A program made the translations under genes and the position numbers. Shown here one piece after another: positions 1 through 8,293 of a DNA stretch of 64,000 nt. Each line of letters begins with the position of its first letter. The first letter of the stretch is position 1. Under the pieces are notes generated by a model, which saw only the letters and a list, made by a program, of their open reading frames with translations, made no database searches and was not told the origin of the DNA. The stretch lies in contig NZ_FOMQ01000004.1 in NCBI RefSeq assembly GCF_900112675.1, positions 186,001 to 250,000 of the forward strand. The letters are read 5' to 3'. The DNA comes from Paracidovorax konjaci (lineage in GTDB: Bacteria; Pseudomonadota; Gammaproteobacteria; Burkholderiales; Burkholderiaceae_C).

Positions 1-1
1 A

Positions 2-1042
2 TACCGCCATCCCCTGCCCCCCAACAGCGTCATCAGCCGTGAGCTGGGCGTGCGGTACATCGTCTCGGGGCAGATCCGTTTCGGCGCCTCACGGGTCAGG
101 GTGACCGCCGAGCTGATCGATGCGACGCGCAACGAGACGGTCTGGGCCCACAGCTATGACCGTTCGGTGGACGACCTCTTCGAAGTGCAGGATGCGATTT
201 CCGCTGCGATCGTGAGCAACATCGAGCCCGTGTACCTGCGCCGGGAGGAACTGGTGAACAGCCGCCAGCCGCCCCGCGACCGCCAGCACTGGGAGCTGCT
301 CATGCGTGCCCGCTGGCACTTCTGGCGCTCCAGCCGCGACCACGTGCAGAAAGCCGAGCACTACGCCGAACAGGCACTGGATTCGAAGCCGGACGATCCC
401 CCCTCCCTGGCGCTGCTTTCTTTCGTGCGCATGACCCGCGTCTGGGCGGGCTGGTCGGACTGCCCCCGGGTGGACATCTCCGAAGCGCATCGCCTCGCGC
501 TGCGGGCCGTCAGTAACGACGACACCGATGCCTTCGCGCATTTCACGCTGGGCACCGCGCTGTCCTTCACGCGCAGCTTCGCCCAGGCGATTTCCGAGCA
601 GGAGCATGCGCTGTCGATCTACCCGCAGTTCGCCGCCGCCGCCGGCGAACTCGGCCGGGTGCTGGCGTTCTGCGGCCGGACACAGGAAGCCGCCGCCTTC
701 GCGCTACAGGCCTGCGAAGCCAGCCCGCTCGACCCCCATGTGAGTCTGTGGATCCGCACGCGTGCGTTGGCCAGCTTCATCGAGGGCGACTACCCCGGGG
801 CCGAGGCCTTCGCATTGCAGGCGCTCGCCAAGCGCCCGGACTGGTTCTTCAACCACTACCTGCTCGCCGCCTGCCAGTCCGCGTCCGGCCATGTCGAAGA
901 GGGGCGGCAGACCCTGGAGCAGGCGCGCAAGTTCGGCCCCTATTCGCTCAACGCATTGAAGGCAGGGCATCCCTTCATTGACGAAGCGCATCTGAATCAC
1001 TACACAGAGTGCCTCCGCCAGGCCGGGTGGAGAGGGCAGTAA
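2..1042 (+). CDS. TPR-repeat protein, C-terminal part (cyclase-type regulator family); truncated by window edge
   Basis: The reading frame is open from base 2, so the true start lies left of the window. The first visible residues (RELGVRYIVSGQIR... then RVTAELIDATRNETVWAHSYDR) match the FlgO-like segment that in many proteobacterial proteins follows an adenylate/guanylate cyclase or winged-helix domain and precedes TPR repeats. The remaining ~250 residues are alpha-helical, with TPR-like A/L/Y spacing (for example AEHYAEQALDSKPDD and EQEHALSIYPQFAAAAGELG). The likely role is a signalling or transcription-coupled protein; the N-terminal effector domain is not visible, so cyclase versus CadC-like regulator cannot be decided. 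Only 36 bp separate it from the FAD oxidoreductase downstream, suggesting co-transcription. Confidence 0.75.
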   Translation, partial: YRHPLPPNSVISRELGVRYIVSGQIRFGASRVRVTAELIDATRNETVWAHSYDRSVDDLFEVQDAISAAIVSNIEPVYLRREELVNSRQPPRDRQHWELLMRARWHFWRSSRDHVQKAEHYAEQALDSKPDDPPSLALLSFVRMTRVWAGWSDCPRVDISEAHRLALRAVSNDDTDAFAHFTLGTALSFTRSFAQAISEQEHALSIYPQFAAAAGELGRVLAFCGRTQEAAAFALQACEASPLDPHVSLWIRTRALASFIEGDYPGAEAFALQALAKRPDWFFNHYLLAACQSASGHVEEGRQTLEQARKFGPYSLNALKAGHPFIDEAHLNHYTECLRQAGWRGQ

Positions 1043-1078
1043 AACCAACCATGTTCACCAAGAGAGGGAGAAAAATCC

Positions 1079-3193
1079 ATGGCAGACCAGACCGCGCCCA
1101 AGAAGATCGCCATCCTGGGAGGAGGGCTCGCCGCGCTGACCGCAGCCTTTGAACTGACGAGCCAGCCCGGGTGGCAGGATCGCTTCGACATCACCCTCTA
1201 TCAGATGGGATGGCGGCTGGGCGGCAAGTGCGCCACGAAGCGGGGGCCCAACGACCGGATCGAGGAGCACGGGATCCACGGCTTCCTGGGCAGCTACTAC
1301 AACGCTTTGCCCCTCATGGCCGAGTGCTACCAGGCCCTGGGACGCGACAAGAACGCCAAGCTGGCCACCTTCGAGCAGGCCTTCATTCCCGAGAGCTTCG
1401 TGCTCATGTGGGAGTACGAAAAAGGCGGCCTGAGCCGTTGGCCGATGACCCTACCGACCAACCGGCTCTCGCCCGCCGACGCCTCGTCGCTGCCTTCCCT
1501 GCGCCACTGGATCGCCGCACTCATCGAGACGGCCCAGGCCCTCATCGACCCGCGCGAAACGCCGGGACTGAGCGAGGTGCACGAGATGGAGCTGCGCCTG
1601 GGCGAAGCCATCCTGGAGCGGCTGAAGACGGAGTTCCGCCGCGAGGGTGCGGAGGCCACCTTCGGCACCACCCACCCCGTGCTCGAGGAGGTGTGGGACT
1701 GGCTGGGCCATCGGCTGAAGGCCCTCATCGACCAGAACGACGACCTGCGCCGTCTCTACACCCTGCTGGAGTACATGATGGCGCTGGTGCGCGGCGTTCT
1801 GGCCGACAGCATCTTCGAGAAGGGCTTCGACAGCATCGACGGCGAGAACTTCTCCGACTGGCTGCAGCGGCACGGCGCCTCGGTGATGACGGCGTCATCG
1901 CCGCTGGCGCTCAATACGGTGAACCTGTCGTACCAGTACCCGGCAGGCGACACCGCCCGCACCGCCAGCATGGGCGCGGGCGCGTACCTGCACTGGTCTC
2001 TGCGCAGCTATGCCTACCTGGGGGCCTTCGCATGGCTTTTCGCGGCCGGCACGGGCGAGACGGTGATCGCGCCGCTCTACCTCGTATTGCGCCAGCGCGG
2101 CGTGAAGTTCGAGTTCTTCCACAAGGTGCAGAACCTGACGCTGTCGGCGGACCAGCAGTCCATCGCATCGGTCGAGATGGCCGTGCAGGCCACCTTGAAG
2201 GACCCTTCCCGGCCCTACGATCCGCTGGTCGAGATCCAGGGCCTTCCGTCCTGGCCTTCCGGGCCGCTCTACGACCAGCTCGTGCAGGGCGAAGCGCTGC
2301 AGGCCCAGGACATCGATCTGGAGTCGTACTGGACCCCGTGGCAGAACGTCGGTGCGCGCACCCTGCGCGTGGGCGAGGACTTCGACCAGGTCGTGTTCGC
2401 CATCGCGGTCGGCGCCGTTCCCTATCTCTGCAAGGACCTGCTCGCGGCGCGGCCCGCGTGGCGCGACATGGTGGAGAAGATACCGACCGTGCAGACGCAG
2501 ACCATGCAGATCTGGCTCAACCGAAGCACGACCGACCTCGGCTGGGACCTGCCGCTCAAGAACCCGACCGATACCGTGATCGGTGCCACCTACCTGAACC
2601 CGCTCGACGGGCAGGTGGACTTCACGCACCTGCTGCCCTGGGAGTCCTGGCCCGCGCAGCAGATGCCGCAGGCGCTCTGGTACTTTTCGGGCGCGATGGC
2701 CGACTACGAGCCACCTCCGCCGCTCACCGACACTGGTTACCCGGCACGCGCCCATGCGCGTGTGAAGGCCCAATGCATCCAGTACCTGCAGGTGTGCATG
2801 GGGCCGCTGCTGCCCAAGGCCACCACGAACGTGGTGTCGCCACCGGGCGATCCGATGGGCATGGACTTCAGCCTGCTGCAGGACCATGACCCGGCCCATG
2901 CCGGGCAGGGCGTGCAGCGTTTCGACCAGCAGTTCTGGCGCGCCAACATCGACCCCTCGGAGCGCTATGTGACCAGTCCGCCCGGCAGCACGGCGGCGCG
3001 GCTCAAGGCCTGGGAGTCGGGGTTCTCCAACCTCGTGCTGGCCGGCGACTGGATCTATACCGGCCTGAACGTCGGCAGCGCCGAGGGCGCGGCGATGGGC
3101 GGCCGCCTGGCGGCCCATGCGGTGAGCGGCCTTCCTGCGCTGAGCGACATCGTCGGCTACCCGCAGGAGGCGGCTCCGCCGGCCGCGCCCTGA
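1079..3193 (+). CDS. FAD-dependent amine-oxidase/phytoene-desaturase-like oxidoreductase
   Basis: A 704-residue flavoprotein. A dinucleotide-binding motif (AILGGGLAALTAAFEL, about residues 11-26) is followed by GWRLGGKCATKRG, and the C-terminus (about residues 650-690) has the family's FAD-closing signature LAGDWIYTGLNVGSAEGA. This architecture is that of phytoene desaturase / hydroxysqualene dehydroxylase-type oxidases, but the protein is about 150-200 residues longer, the extra length lying between the two FAD segments. The start is supported by a purine-rich GAGAGGGAG element about 8 bases upstream. The substrate is unknown and no carotenoid or squalene genes are visible nearby. It follows the TPR gene at 36 bp. 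A 20-bp hairpin lies just after the stop. Confidence 0.8.
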   Translation: MADQTAPKKIAILGGGLAALTAAFELTSQPGWQDRFDITLYQMGWRLGGKCATKRGPNDRIEEHGIHGFLGSYYNALPLMAECYQALGRDKNAKLATFEQAFIPESFVLMWEYEKGGLSRWPMTLPTNRLSPADASSLPSLRHWIAALIETAQALIDPRETPGLSEVHEMELRLGEAILERLKTEFRREGAEATFGTTHPVLEEVWDWLGHRLKALIDQNDDLRRLYTLLEYMMALVRGVLADSIFEKGFDSIDGENFSDWLQRHGASVMTASSPLALNTVNLSYQYPAGDTARTASMGAGAYLHWSLRSYAYLGAFAWLFAAGTGETVIAPLYLVLRQRGVKFEFFHKVQNLTLSADQQSIASVEMAVQATLKDPSRPYDPLVEIQGLPSWPSGPLYDQLVQGEALQAQDIDLESYWTPWQNVGARTLRVGEDFDQVVFAIAVGAVPYLCKDLLAARPAWRDMVEKIPTVQTQTMQIWLNRSTTDLGWDLPLKNPTDTVIGATYLNPLDGQVDFTHLLPWESWPAQQMPQALWYFSGAMADYEPPPPLTDTGYPARAHARVKAQCIQYLQVCMGPLLPKATTNVVSPPGDPMGMDFSLLQDHDPAHAGQGVQRFDQQFWRANIDPSERYVTSPPGSTAARLKAWESGFSNLVLAGDWIYTGLNVGSAEGAAMGGRLAAHAVSGLPALSDIVGYPQEAAPPAAP

Positions 3194-3204
3194 CCTGGGC
3201 CGGG

Positions 3205-3224
3205 GGCTGCCGTGCGCGGCAGCC
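3205..3224. terminator. Hairpin between convergent genes
   Basis: Perfect 8-bp inverted repeat GGCTGCCG / CGGCAGCC with a TGCG loop, lying between the stops of the FAD oxidoreductase (+) and the amidohydrolase (-). It lacks a T-run on either side, so it is a hairpin that could help termination rather than a classical intrinsic terminator. Confidence 0.4.
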
Positions 3225-3227
3225 GGT

Positions 3228-4502
3228 TCAGCGGTGCAGGAAATCCACCTGCGCGGGCCGCCCCGGCAAATGGAGCGCCGCCGTGGGAGCGGGGCTGCCG
3301 GCCAGGCGGCGCCCGCGCCGCCACACGCCGAGCCGCGCGGACCGCAGGCGGATCGCTTCGGCCGGCGTGCGCGCGTGCAGCAGCACGAAATCCGCATGGC
3401 AGCCGGGCGCGAGCCCATAGCCTTCCAGCCCCAGCAGCCGCGCAGGGCTCTCCGTCACGGCCGTGAAGCACTGCTGCATGGCCGCCTGCCCGGTCATCTG
3501 GGCCACGTGCAGGCCCATGTGGGCGGCTTCCAGCATGTCGGCGCTGCCGCCGCCGTACCAGGGGTCCATCACGCAGTCTTGGCCGAACGCCACCGTCAGG
3601 CCTGCCGCGATGAGTTCCGGAACGCGCGTCATGCCGCGGCGCTTGGGATAGCTGTCGTGGCGGCCCTGCAGGGTGATGTTGATGAGCGGGTTCGCCACCA
3701 CGCCGAGCTGCGCTTCCGCCATGAGCGGGATCAGCTTGCTGACGTAGTAGTTGTCCATGCTGTGCATCGAGGTCAGGTGCGAGCCCGTCACGCGGCCGTG
3801 CAGGCCCAGGCGGTGCGTCTCGTGTGCCAGGGTCTCGACGTGCCGGGAGAGCGGGTCGTCGGTCTCGTCGCAGTGCATGTCCACGCGCTTGCCGCGTTCC
3901 GCGGCCAGTTCGCAGAGGAGGCGCACGCTCTCCGCGCCCTGTGCCATGGTGCGCTCGAAATGCGGTATGCCCCCCACCACGTCCACGCCCAGGTCGAGCG
4001 CGCGCTGCAGCGTCTGCAGGCCCCCCGGCGTGCGCAGCACGCCATCCTGCGGGAAGGCCACCAGTTGCAGGTCCAGGTAGGGCGCCACACGCCGCTTCAC
4101 CTCCAGCAGCGCCTCGACGGGCAGCAGGCTCGGATCGCTGGTGTCCACGTGGCTGCGCACCGCCAGCAGCCCGCGCGCCACGGCCCAGTCGCAGTACGCC
4201 AGCGCGCGCTCCACGAGGGCCTCGTGGCGCAGCAGGGGCTTGAGTTCTCCCCACAGGGCGATGCCCTCCAGCAGCGTGCCGCTCTCGTTTACGCGGGGCT
4301 GTCCGTAGGAGAGCGTGGAATCCATGTGGAAATGCGCATCCACGAAAGGCGGGCTGAGCAGCAGGCCGCCGGCGTCCACCGTCTCATGGGCCGGTGCATG
4401 CAGCCCTTCGGCCACGGCGGCGATGCGGCCGTCCTGCACGGCCACGGACATGTGCTGGCGGCCGTCGGGCAGGGAGGCGTTCTGGATCAGAAGGTCGAGC
4501 AT
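3228..4502 (-). CDS. codA: Cytosine deaminase-like amidohydrolase
   Basis: A 424-residue metal-dependent amidohydrolase that follows E. coli CodA along its whole length (SGTLLEGIALWGELKPLL, LDLQLVAFPQDGVLR, YPKRRGMTRV). Metal and catalytic residues expected for the family are present: H57 and H59 (DAHFHMD), H210 and E213 (MHCDE), H242 (GSH) and D309. In CodA the segment around the last aspartate is FGHDD; here it is FGQDC, so the second Asp (D314 in CodA, which contacts the pyrimidine) is replaced by C310. The fold and deaminase chemistry are well supported. The exact substrate (cytosine, isocytosine or another N-heterocycle) is not. It reads in the same direction as the DUF4230-like gene upstream, with a 109-bp gap. 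Confidence 0.8.
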   Translation of the reverse strand: MLDLLIQNASLPDGRQHMSVAVQDGRIAAVAEGLHAPAHETVDAGGLLLSPPFVDAHFHMDSTLSYGQPRVNESGTLLEGIALWGELKPLLRHEALVERALAYCDWAVARGLLAVRSHVDTSDPSLLPVEALLEVKRRVAPYLDLQLVAFPQDGVLRTPGGLQTLQRALDLGVDVVGGIPHFERTMAQGAESVRLLCELAAERGKRVDMHCDETDDPLSRHVETLAHETHRLGLHGRVTGSHLTSMHSMDNYYVSKLIPLMAEAQLGVVANPLINITLQGRHDSYPKRRGMTRVPELIAAGLTVAFGQDCVMDPWYGGGSADMLEAAHMGLHVAQMTGQAAMQQCFTAVTESPARLLGLEGYGLAPGCHADFVLLHARTPAEAIRLRSARLGVWRRGRRLAGSPAPTAALHLPGRPAQVDFLHR

Positions 4503-4611
4503 GGGCGTGGACGGGAGTGGATGGGTACCGGGGTGGGGCCGGCTCTTGCCGCACCGGCGGCGGCAAGGCCGGTTTGCATATTCTGGGCCAGCGTGCCCGG
4601 CGCCTGCGCGC

Positions 4612-5238
4612 TCAGCGCCAGCGTGGCGTGACGGTCCAGCCCGAAGCGGACAGCAGCGGCTTCAATACCGCCTCGGTGTTGGCCCGCGCGGACTGGACCG
4701 TGTCGGCGGCGGCACAGGCCTTTTCCACGTCCTGCTGGGCGATGCGCAGGGCCGCGTCGATGGCCCGCATGCGGTGGGCGGAGCCCGGCAGCAACGGTTC
4801 CAGGCCGCTGCCCTGCAGCGCGTGGAAATACGATCCGCCCTGTTCGCGCGGGCCGTGGTCCACCCGTGCGGCCACGGTGCGCGGCGCGGGCAGCGAGAGC
4901 ACGGCGGTGCGGGCGGCGGCATCCACCTGCTCGTACCGGGCGGCGCGCAGATCGGTGCCCACCAGGCAATCGCCGCGCGCGACCAGCAGCACGCGTGTTT
5001 CGCCCAGCCGCAGCTCCCACTGCGTCCAGGGGATGTCCTGGGTCATCTTCTGGCTGAATTCGATCACGTTGGCATAACGCACCCGGACCGACACCAGCTC
5101 GCCCATGGATTCGACCGCGACCAGCGGCGGGGTGGCGGGCTCGGCGGGCGGCGGCGCCCGCCGGCTGCCCAGGGTCCACGAAGCGGCGGCCACCAGCGCG
5201 GCGCCCGCGAGGAGGGCAGGGAAGGTGAGGCGTTGCAT
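4612..5238 (-). CDS. DUF4230-type membrane-anchored protein
   Basis: A 208-residue protein. The ATG at 5236-5238 is chosen because it directly precedes a typical single membrane anchor or signal (MQRLTFPALLAGAALVAAASW). After the anchor comes a soluble domain with MGELVSVRVRYANVIEFSQ and TRVLLVARGDCLVGTDL, the pattern of DUF4230 proteins, in which a beta-rich region is followed by a C-terminal helix (IAQQDVEKACAAADTVQSA). Function is unknown for the family; the topology suggests a periplasmic or extracytoplasmic domain tethered to the inner membrane. The frame stays open upstream of the ATG, but that translation is low-complexity R/P/A and is probably not coding. Confidence 0.65.
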   Translation of the reverse strand: MQRLTFPALLAGAALVAAASWTLGSRRAPPPAEPATPPLVAVESMGELVSVRVRYANVIEFSQKMTQDIPWTQWELRLGETRVLLVARGDCLVGTDLRAARYEQVDAAARTAVLSLPAPRTVAARVDHGPREQGGSYFHALQGSGLEPLLPGSAHRMRAIDAALRIAQQDVEKACAAADTVQSARANTEAVLKPLLSASGWTVTPRWR

Positions 5239-5459
5239 GCCCCATTGTGCGCATGCCCGGCGGCGGCGATGGTCGATGTCGCATTTCTTCCAGACGGAGG
5301 GCGGGCGGCTGCGTAAGCTTCGGCCAGCGCAGACAGGAGGCCTTCGCCGGGGCGCAGGGGCTGCCCGCGGCCGCCGCGGCCTTGGCCCTCCCGCCAGCAG
5401 GCCCGGGCTTTCGCGCGCGGCCATTCCCCAAAAAAACCGTCCTACCCAGGAGCCGTTCC

Positions 5460-5846
5460 ATGCTTTTCGCCTACACCATCCTCTACGTCCAGGACGTGCC
5501 ACAGACCATCGCCTTCTACGAAGCCGCCTTCGGGCTGCAGCGGCGCTTCGTGCACGAGAGCGGCGATTACGCCGAGATGGAGACCGGTGGCACGGCGCTG
5601 GCTTTCTCGTCGCACCAGCTCATGGCGCAACTGGGCAAGAACCCCCAGCGCGCCTCGGCGGACGCGCCCAGCTTCGAGATCGCCTTCACGACCGATGACG
5701 TGCCCGCGGCCGTGCAGCGCGCCGTGGACGCCGGCGCGCGCCTGGTGCAGGAGGCGCACCAGATGCCGTGGGGTCAGACCGTGGCCTACGTGGCGGACGG
5801 CAACGGCGTGCTGGTGGAGCTGTGCACGCCCGTGCGGCCCGGCTGA
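5460..5846 (+). CDS. VOC (glyoxalase/bleomycin resistance) family protein
   Basis: A 128-residue single-module VOC protein: MLFAYTILYVQDVPQTIAFY opens the first beta-alpha-beta-beta unit, and the second unit carries FEIAFTTDDVPAAVQRAVDAG and ends with VAYVADGNGVLVELCTPV. The E in LVELCTP is the usual C-terminal metal-ligand position. An AGGAG Shine-Dalgarno element lies 7 bases before the ATG. Length is normal for the family. It probably binds a small electrophile or antibiotic-like ligand; the substrate cannot be inferred. It is convergent with the AraC-type gene. Confidence 0.8.
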   Translation: MLFAYTILYVQDVPQTIAFYEAAFGLQRRFVHESGDYAEMETGGTALAFSSHQLMAQLGKNPQRASADAPSFEIAFTTDDVPAAVQRAVDAGARLVQEAHQMPWGQTVAYVADGNGVLVELCTPVRPG

Positions 5847-5963
5847 CGGCGGTGCGCACACCGTGCGCGGGGCATGGCCGCCGGCCCGTGCCCGCCACCC
5901 ATCCGCTGCGCTGCAGGGTGTGAAAACACGATCGGTGCGCCGGTGCGCCGCCGCTTCGCCGTG

Positions 5964-6689
5964 TCAGGCATAGCCGCTGGCCTGGACGGTCGCGAGCAGG
6001 TCGGGGGCTTCCCGCAGGCGTGCCGGCGTGGCGCCCAGCCAGTGCAGGCAGGCCCGGCCGAAGTGCGACTGGTCCGCGTAGCCGTGGTCGGCGGCGATGG
6101 CCACCAGCGCGTCGCCCCCCGCCAGGGCCCGTGCCGCCCGGCGCACCCGGGCCAGCTCGCGCCAATAGCGCGGCGGCTGGCCGGTGGCGGCGCGCACCGT
6201 GCGCTCCAACGTCCGGGGCGTGGTGCCGAGCGCCCGCGCGGCCTGCGCCACGGAGCCGGCTCCACGCAGGGCCGCCAGCGCCTCGTCCACGGCCGCATGG
6301 CGCCGCACCCGGTCGTCCAGCGCCGCCAGCACGGCCTGCTCTGCCGCAAGGCGATCCCCGGGGTGGCCGCCGGTGCGCGCCGCCGCGTGCCACAGGCCCC
6401 GGGCCGCCTGCAGCAGCGCGGCGTCGTCCATCTGCGCGCCGGGGTGCAGCCGGAAACCCAGCCAGGATCCACCGGGCGATGCGGGCACGGCGTAGGCCTG
6501 CAGCGCCAGCGGCGACACCATCCACCGCGTGCGGCCGCGTTCATCCAGGTGCACGATGAGGTCGCGGCAGCCGTCGGGCAGCACCAGGGTGGGGGCCGCA
6601 CCGGGGGCGGGTGCTTCCGTGTGCGCCCAGCGTTCGAGCACACAGGCCGGCAACGCCGGAAGAACGGTCGGTGCGGGGTGGGAGGTCAT
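5964..6689 (-). CDS. AraC-family transcriptional regulator
   Basis: A 241-residue regulator. The N-terminal half carries the pattern of DUF6597-type sensor domains seen in AraC proteins (TLVLPDGCRDLIVHLDE), and the C-terminal ~100 residues form a double helix-turn-helix: AQAARALGTTPRTLERTVRA, then ALVAIAADHGYADQSHFGRA. The ATG at 6687-6689 is preceded by the end of the GNAT gene (6703), only 13 bp away, so the two are probably translated from one minus-strand transcript. The target genes are unknown; the GNAT gene is the obvious candidate. Confidence 0.8.
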   Translation of the reverse strand: MTSHPAPTVLPALPACVLERWAHTEAPAPGAAPTLVLPDGCRDLIVHLDERGRTRWMVSPLALQAYAVPASPGGSWLGFRLHPGAQMDDAALLQAARGLWHAAARTGGHPGDRLAAEQAVLAALDDRVRRHAAVDEALAALRGAGSVAQAARALGTTPRTLERTVRAATGQPPRYWRELARVRRAARALAGGDALVAIAADHGYADQSHFGRACLHWLGATPARLREAPDLLATVQASGYA

Positions 6690-6702
6690 GGCCGGCCGCG
6701 GT

Positions 6703-7323
6703 TCAACGGCCCGGCGTGCGCGCACGCCACGCCGCACGGGGGAGCCGGTACAGGCAGTGCGCCCGCAGCGGGTGGCCTGCCGGCACGCCGGGGTGATCGA
6801 AGGCGTCGGCGGGGGATTCCTGCATGCCCAGGCGCTGCATGACGGCGCGCGAGCGCTGGTTGGGCCGTGCCGTGAAGGCGACGATTTCGTCCAGGCCCAG
6901 CCCCTCGAATCCGGCCCGCAGCGCCAGCTCCGCGGCCTCGGTCGCCAGGCCCTGCCCCCAGAAAGGGCGCGCGAGCCGCCAGCCGATTTCGATGCACGGC
7001 GCAAAGGGCAGCGCAGCGGCAGGCCGGTGGAGACCGACGAACCCCATGAACCGCCCCTCGGCGCCTGGCTCACCGCCACGGTGCTCCGCAGCCCAGAACC
7101 CCCAACCGCGCGCGGCGATGAGGGCTTCGATGCGGTCGGCCATGGCATCGCTGTCCGCGCGCGCCAGCGGGGCCGGGAAATGCTCCATCACCGCCGGGTC
7201 GGCGTTGAGCGCCGCGAAAGGCGCCCGGTCGGCGGGCGTCCATTGCCGCAGGCGCAACCGGGGCGTCTGCAGCAGGGCGGGATCGATGGGGATGAACGGG
7301 TCCGGGGCATCGTTGTCGGGCAT
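6703..7323 (-). CDS. GNAT-family N-acetyltransferase (RimJ/RimL type)
   Basis: A 206-residue acetyltransferase. The N-terminal strand LQTPRLRLRQWTPADRAPF is the classic RimJ/RimL opening. The acetyl-CoA pyrophosphate loop reads RPFWGQGLATEAAELALRAG (about residues 119-138), followed by NQRSRAVMQRLGM. It likely acetylates a protein N-terminus or a small amine; the substrate is unknown. It is the first gene of a probable two-gene unit with the AraC regulator. Upstream of its start lies a copy of the interspersed repeat. Confidence 0.8.
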   Translation of the reverse strand: MPDNDAPDPFIPIDPALLQTPRLRLRQWTPADRAPFAALNADPAVMEHFPAPLARADSDAMADRIEALIAARGWGFWAAEHRGGEPGAEGRFMGFVGLHRPAAALPFAPCIEIGWRLARPFWGQGLATEAAELALRAGFEGLGLDEIVAFTARPNQRSRAVMQRLGMQESPADAFDHPGVPAGHPLRAHCLYRLPRAAWRARTPGR

Positions 7324-7409
7324 GCGCCAATGCTACGGCGGCACGGAGGGGCCCGCTCTGCGGGTGAGCGGCCCTGGAGCGCATCGGTGCGATCCGAAAC
7401 CCCCAATAT

Positions 7410-7454
7410 GCTATCAATTAAATAGCAAACTATTGAATGGATACGGCGGCATGG
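7410..7454. repeat. Interspersed intergenic repeat, copy A
   Basis: Copy A of a family found at least three times in the window. It begins with a short dyad (GCTAT...ATAGC, 7-nt spacer), then CAAACTATTGAATGG and ATACGGCGGCATGG. Bases 7425-7454 are identical over 30 nt to 12832-12861 and differ at two positions from 59588-59617. It sits between the stop of upp and the start of the GNAT gene, both on the minus strand. Confidence 0.8.
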
Positions 7455-7516
7455 GGCCGATCGGAGTACCAGCCCGCCGGCAGTGCCCCTGCCGGGCGTG
7501 CCCGGCCCGCTAGGCC

Positions 7517-8173
7517 TTACTTCGTCCCGAAGATCCGGTCCCCGGCATCGCCCAGCCCGGGCAGGATGTAGCCATGGTCGTTCAGTTCGCGGTCGATGGC
7601 GGCGGTGTAGATCGGCACGTCCGGGTGGGCCTTCTGCAGCGTGGCCACGCCTTCCGGGGCGGCCAGCAGGCACATGAATTTCACGGAGCGCGGTTTCAGT
7701 TCCTTGAGCTTGGCGACGGCGGCGGCGGCGGAATTGCCGGTGGCGAGCATCGGGTCCACCACGATGATGTCGCGCTCTTCCATCTCGGAGGGCATCTTGA
7801 AGTAGTACTCCACGGGCTGCAGCGTGGCCGGGTCGCGGTAGAGGCCGATGTGGCCCACGCGCGCGCCGGGCACCACGGTGAGCATGCCGTCGAGGAAGCC
7901 GTTGCCCGCGCGCAGGATGGAGACGAGCACCAGCTTCTTGCCGTCGATGACCTTGCCGGTCATGGTCTCCAGCGGGGTTTCGATCTCGATGTCGGAGAGC
8001 GGCATGTCGCGCGTGATCTCGTAGGCCATCAGCGTGCTCAGCTCGCCCAGCAGGCGCCGGAAGCTGTTGGTGCTGGCGTCCTTGCGGCGCATGAGGGTCA
8101 GCTTGTGCTGGACCAGCGGGTGGGTGATGACGTGGACGTTGTTGCCGTTGCCGGACGTGTGCTCGGTGCTCAT
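7517..8173 (-). CDS. upp: Uracil phosphoribosyltransferase
   Basis: A 218-residue type I PRTase converting uracil and PRPP to UMP (pyrimidine salvage, cytoplasm). The N-terminal [20 protein letters not shown], the PRPP-binding motif [12 protein letters not shown] and the C-terminal uracil-binding stretch [17 protein letters not shown] are diagnostic. Length is normal (about 208-218). Salvage fits with the cytosine-deaminase-like gene 3 kb away, although they are not in one operon. Confidence 0.95.
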   Translation of the reverse strand: MSTEHTSGNGNNVHVITHPLVQHKLTLMRRKDASTNSFRRLLGELSTLMAYEITRDMPLSDIEIETPLETMTGKVIDGKKLVLVSILRAGNGFLDGMLTVVPGARVGHIGLYRDPATLQPVEYYFKMPSEMEERDIIVVDPMLATGNSAAAAVAKLKELKPRSVKFMCLLAAPEGVATLQKAHPDVPIYTAAIDRELNDHGYILPGLGDAGDRIFGTK

Positions 8174-8293
8174 GGCGGTGCGCGAAGAAAAGGGGGAATG
8201 GGAAGGAAATGGAGAACGGCCCGCAGGGGGCGGAGGCCCGGGCCGATGCGCCCGGACCTGGCGCGCGCGAGGTTCACCGTTCGGTAAAACCGG

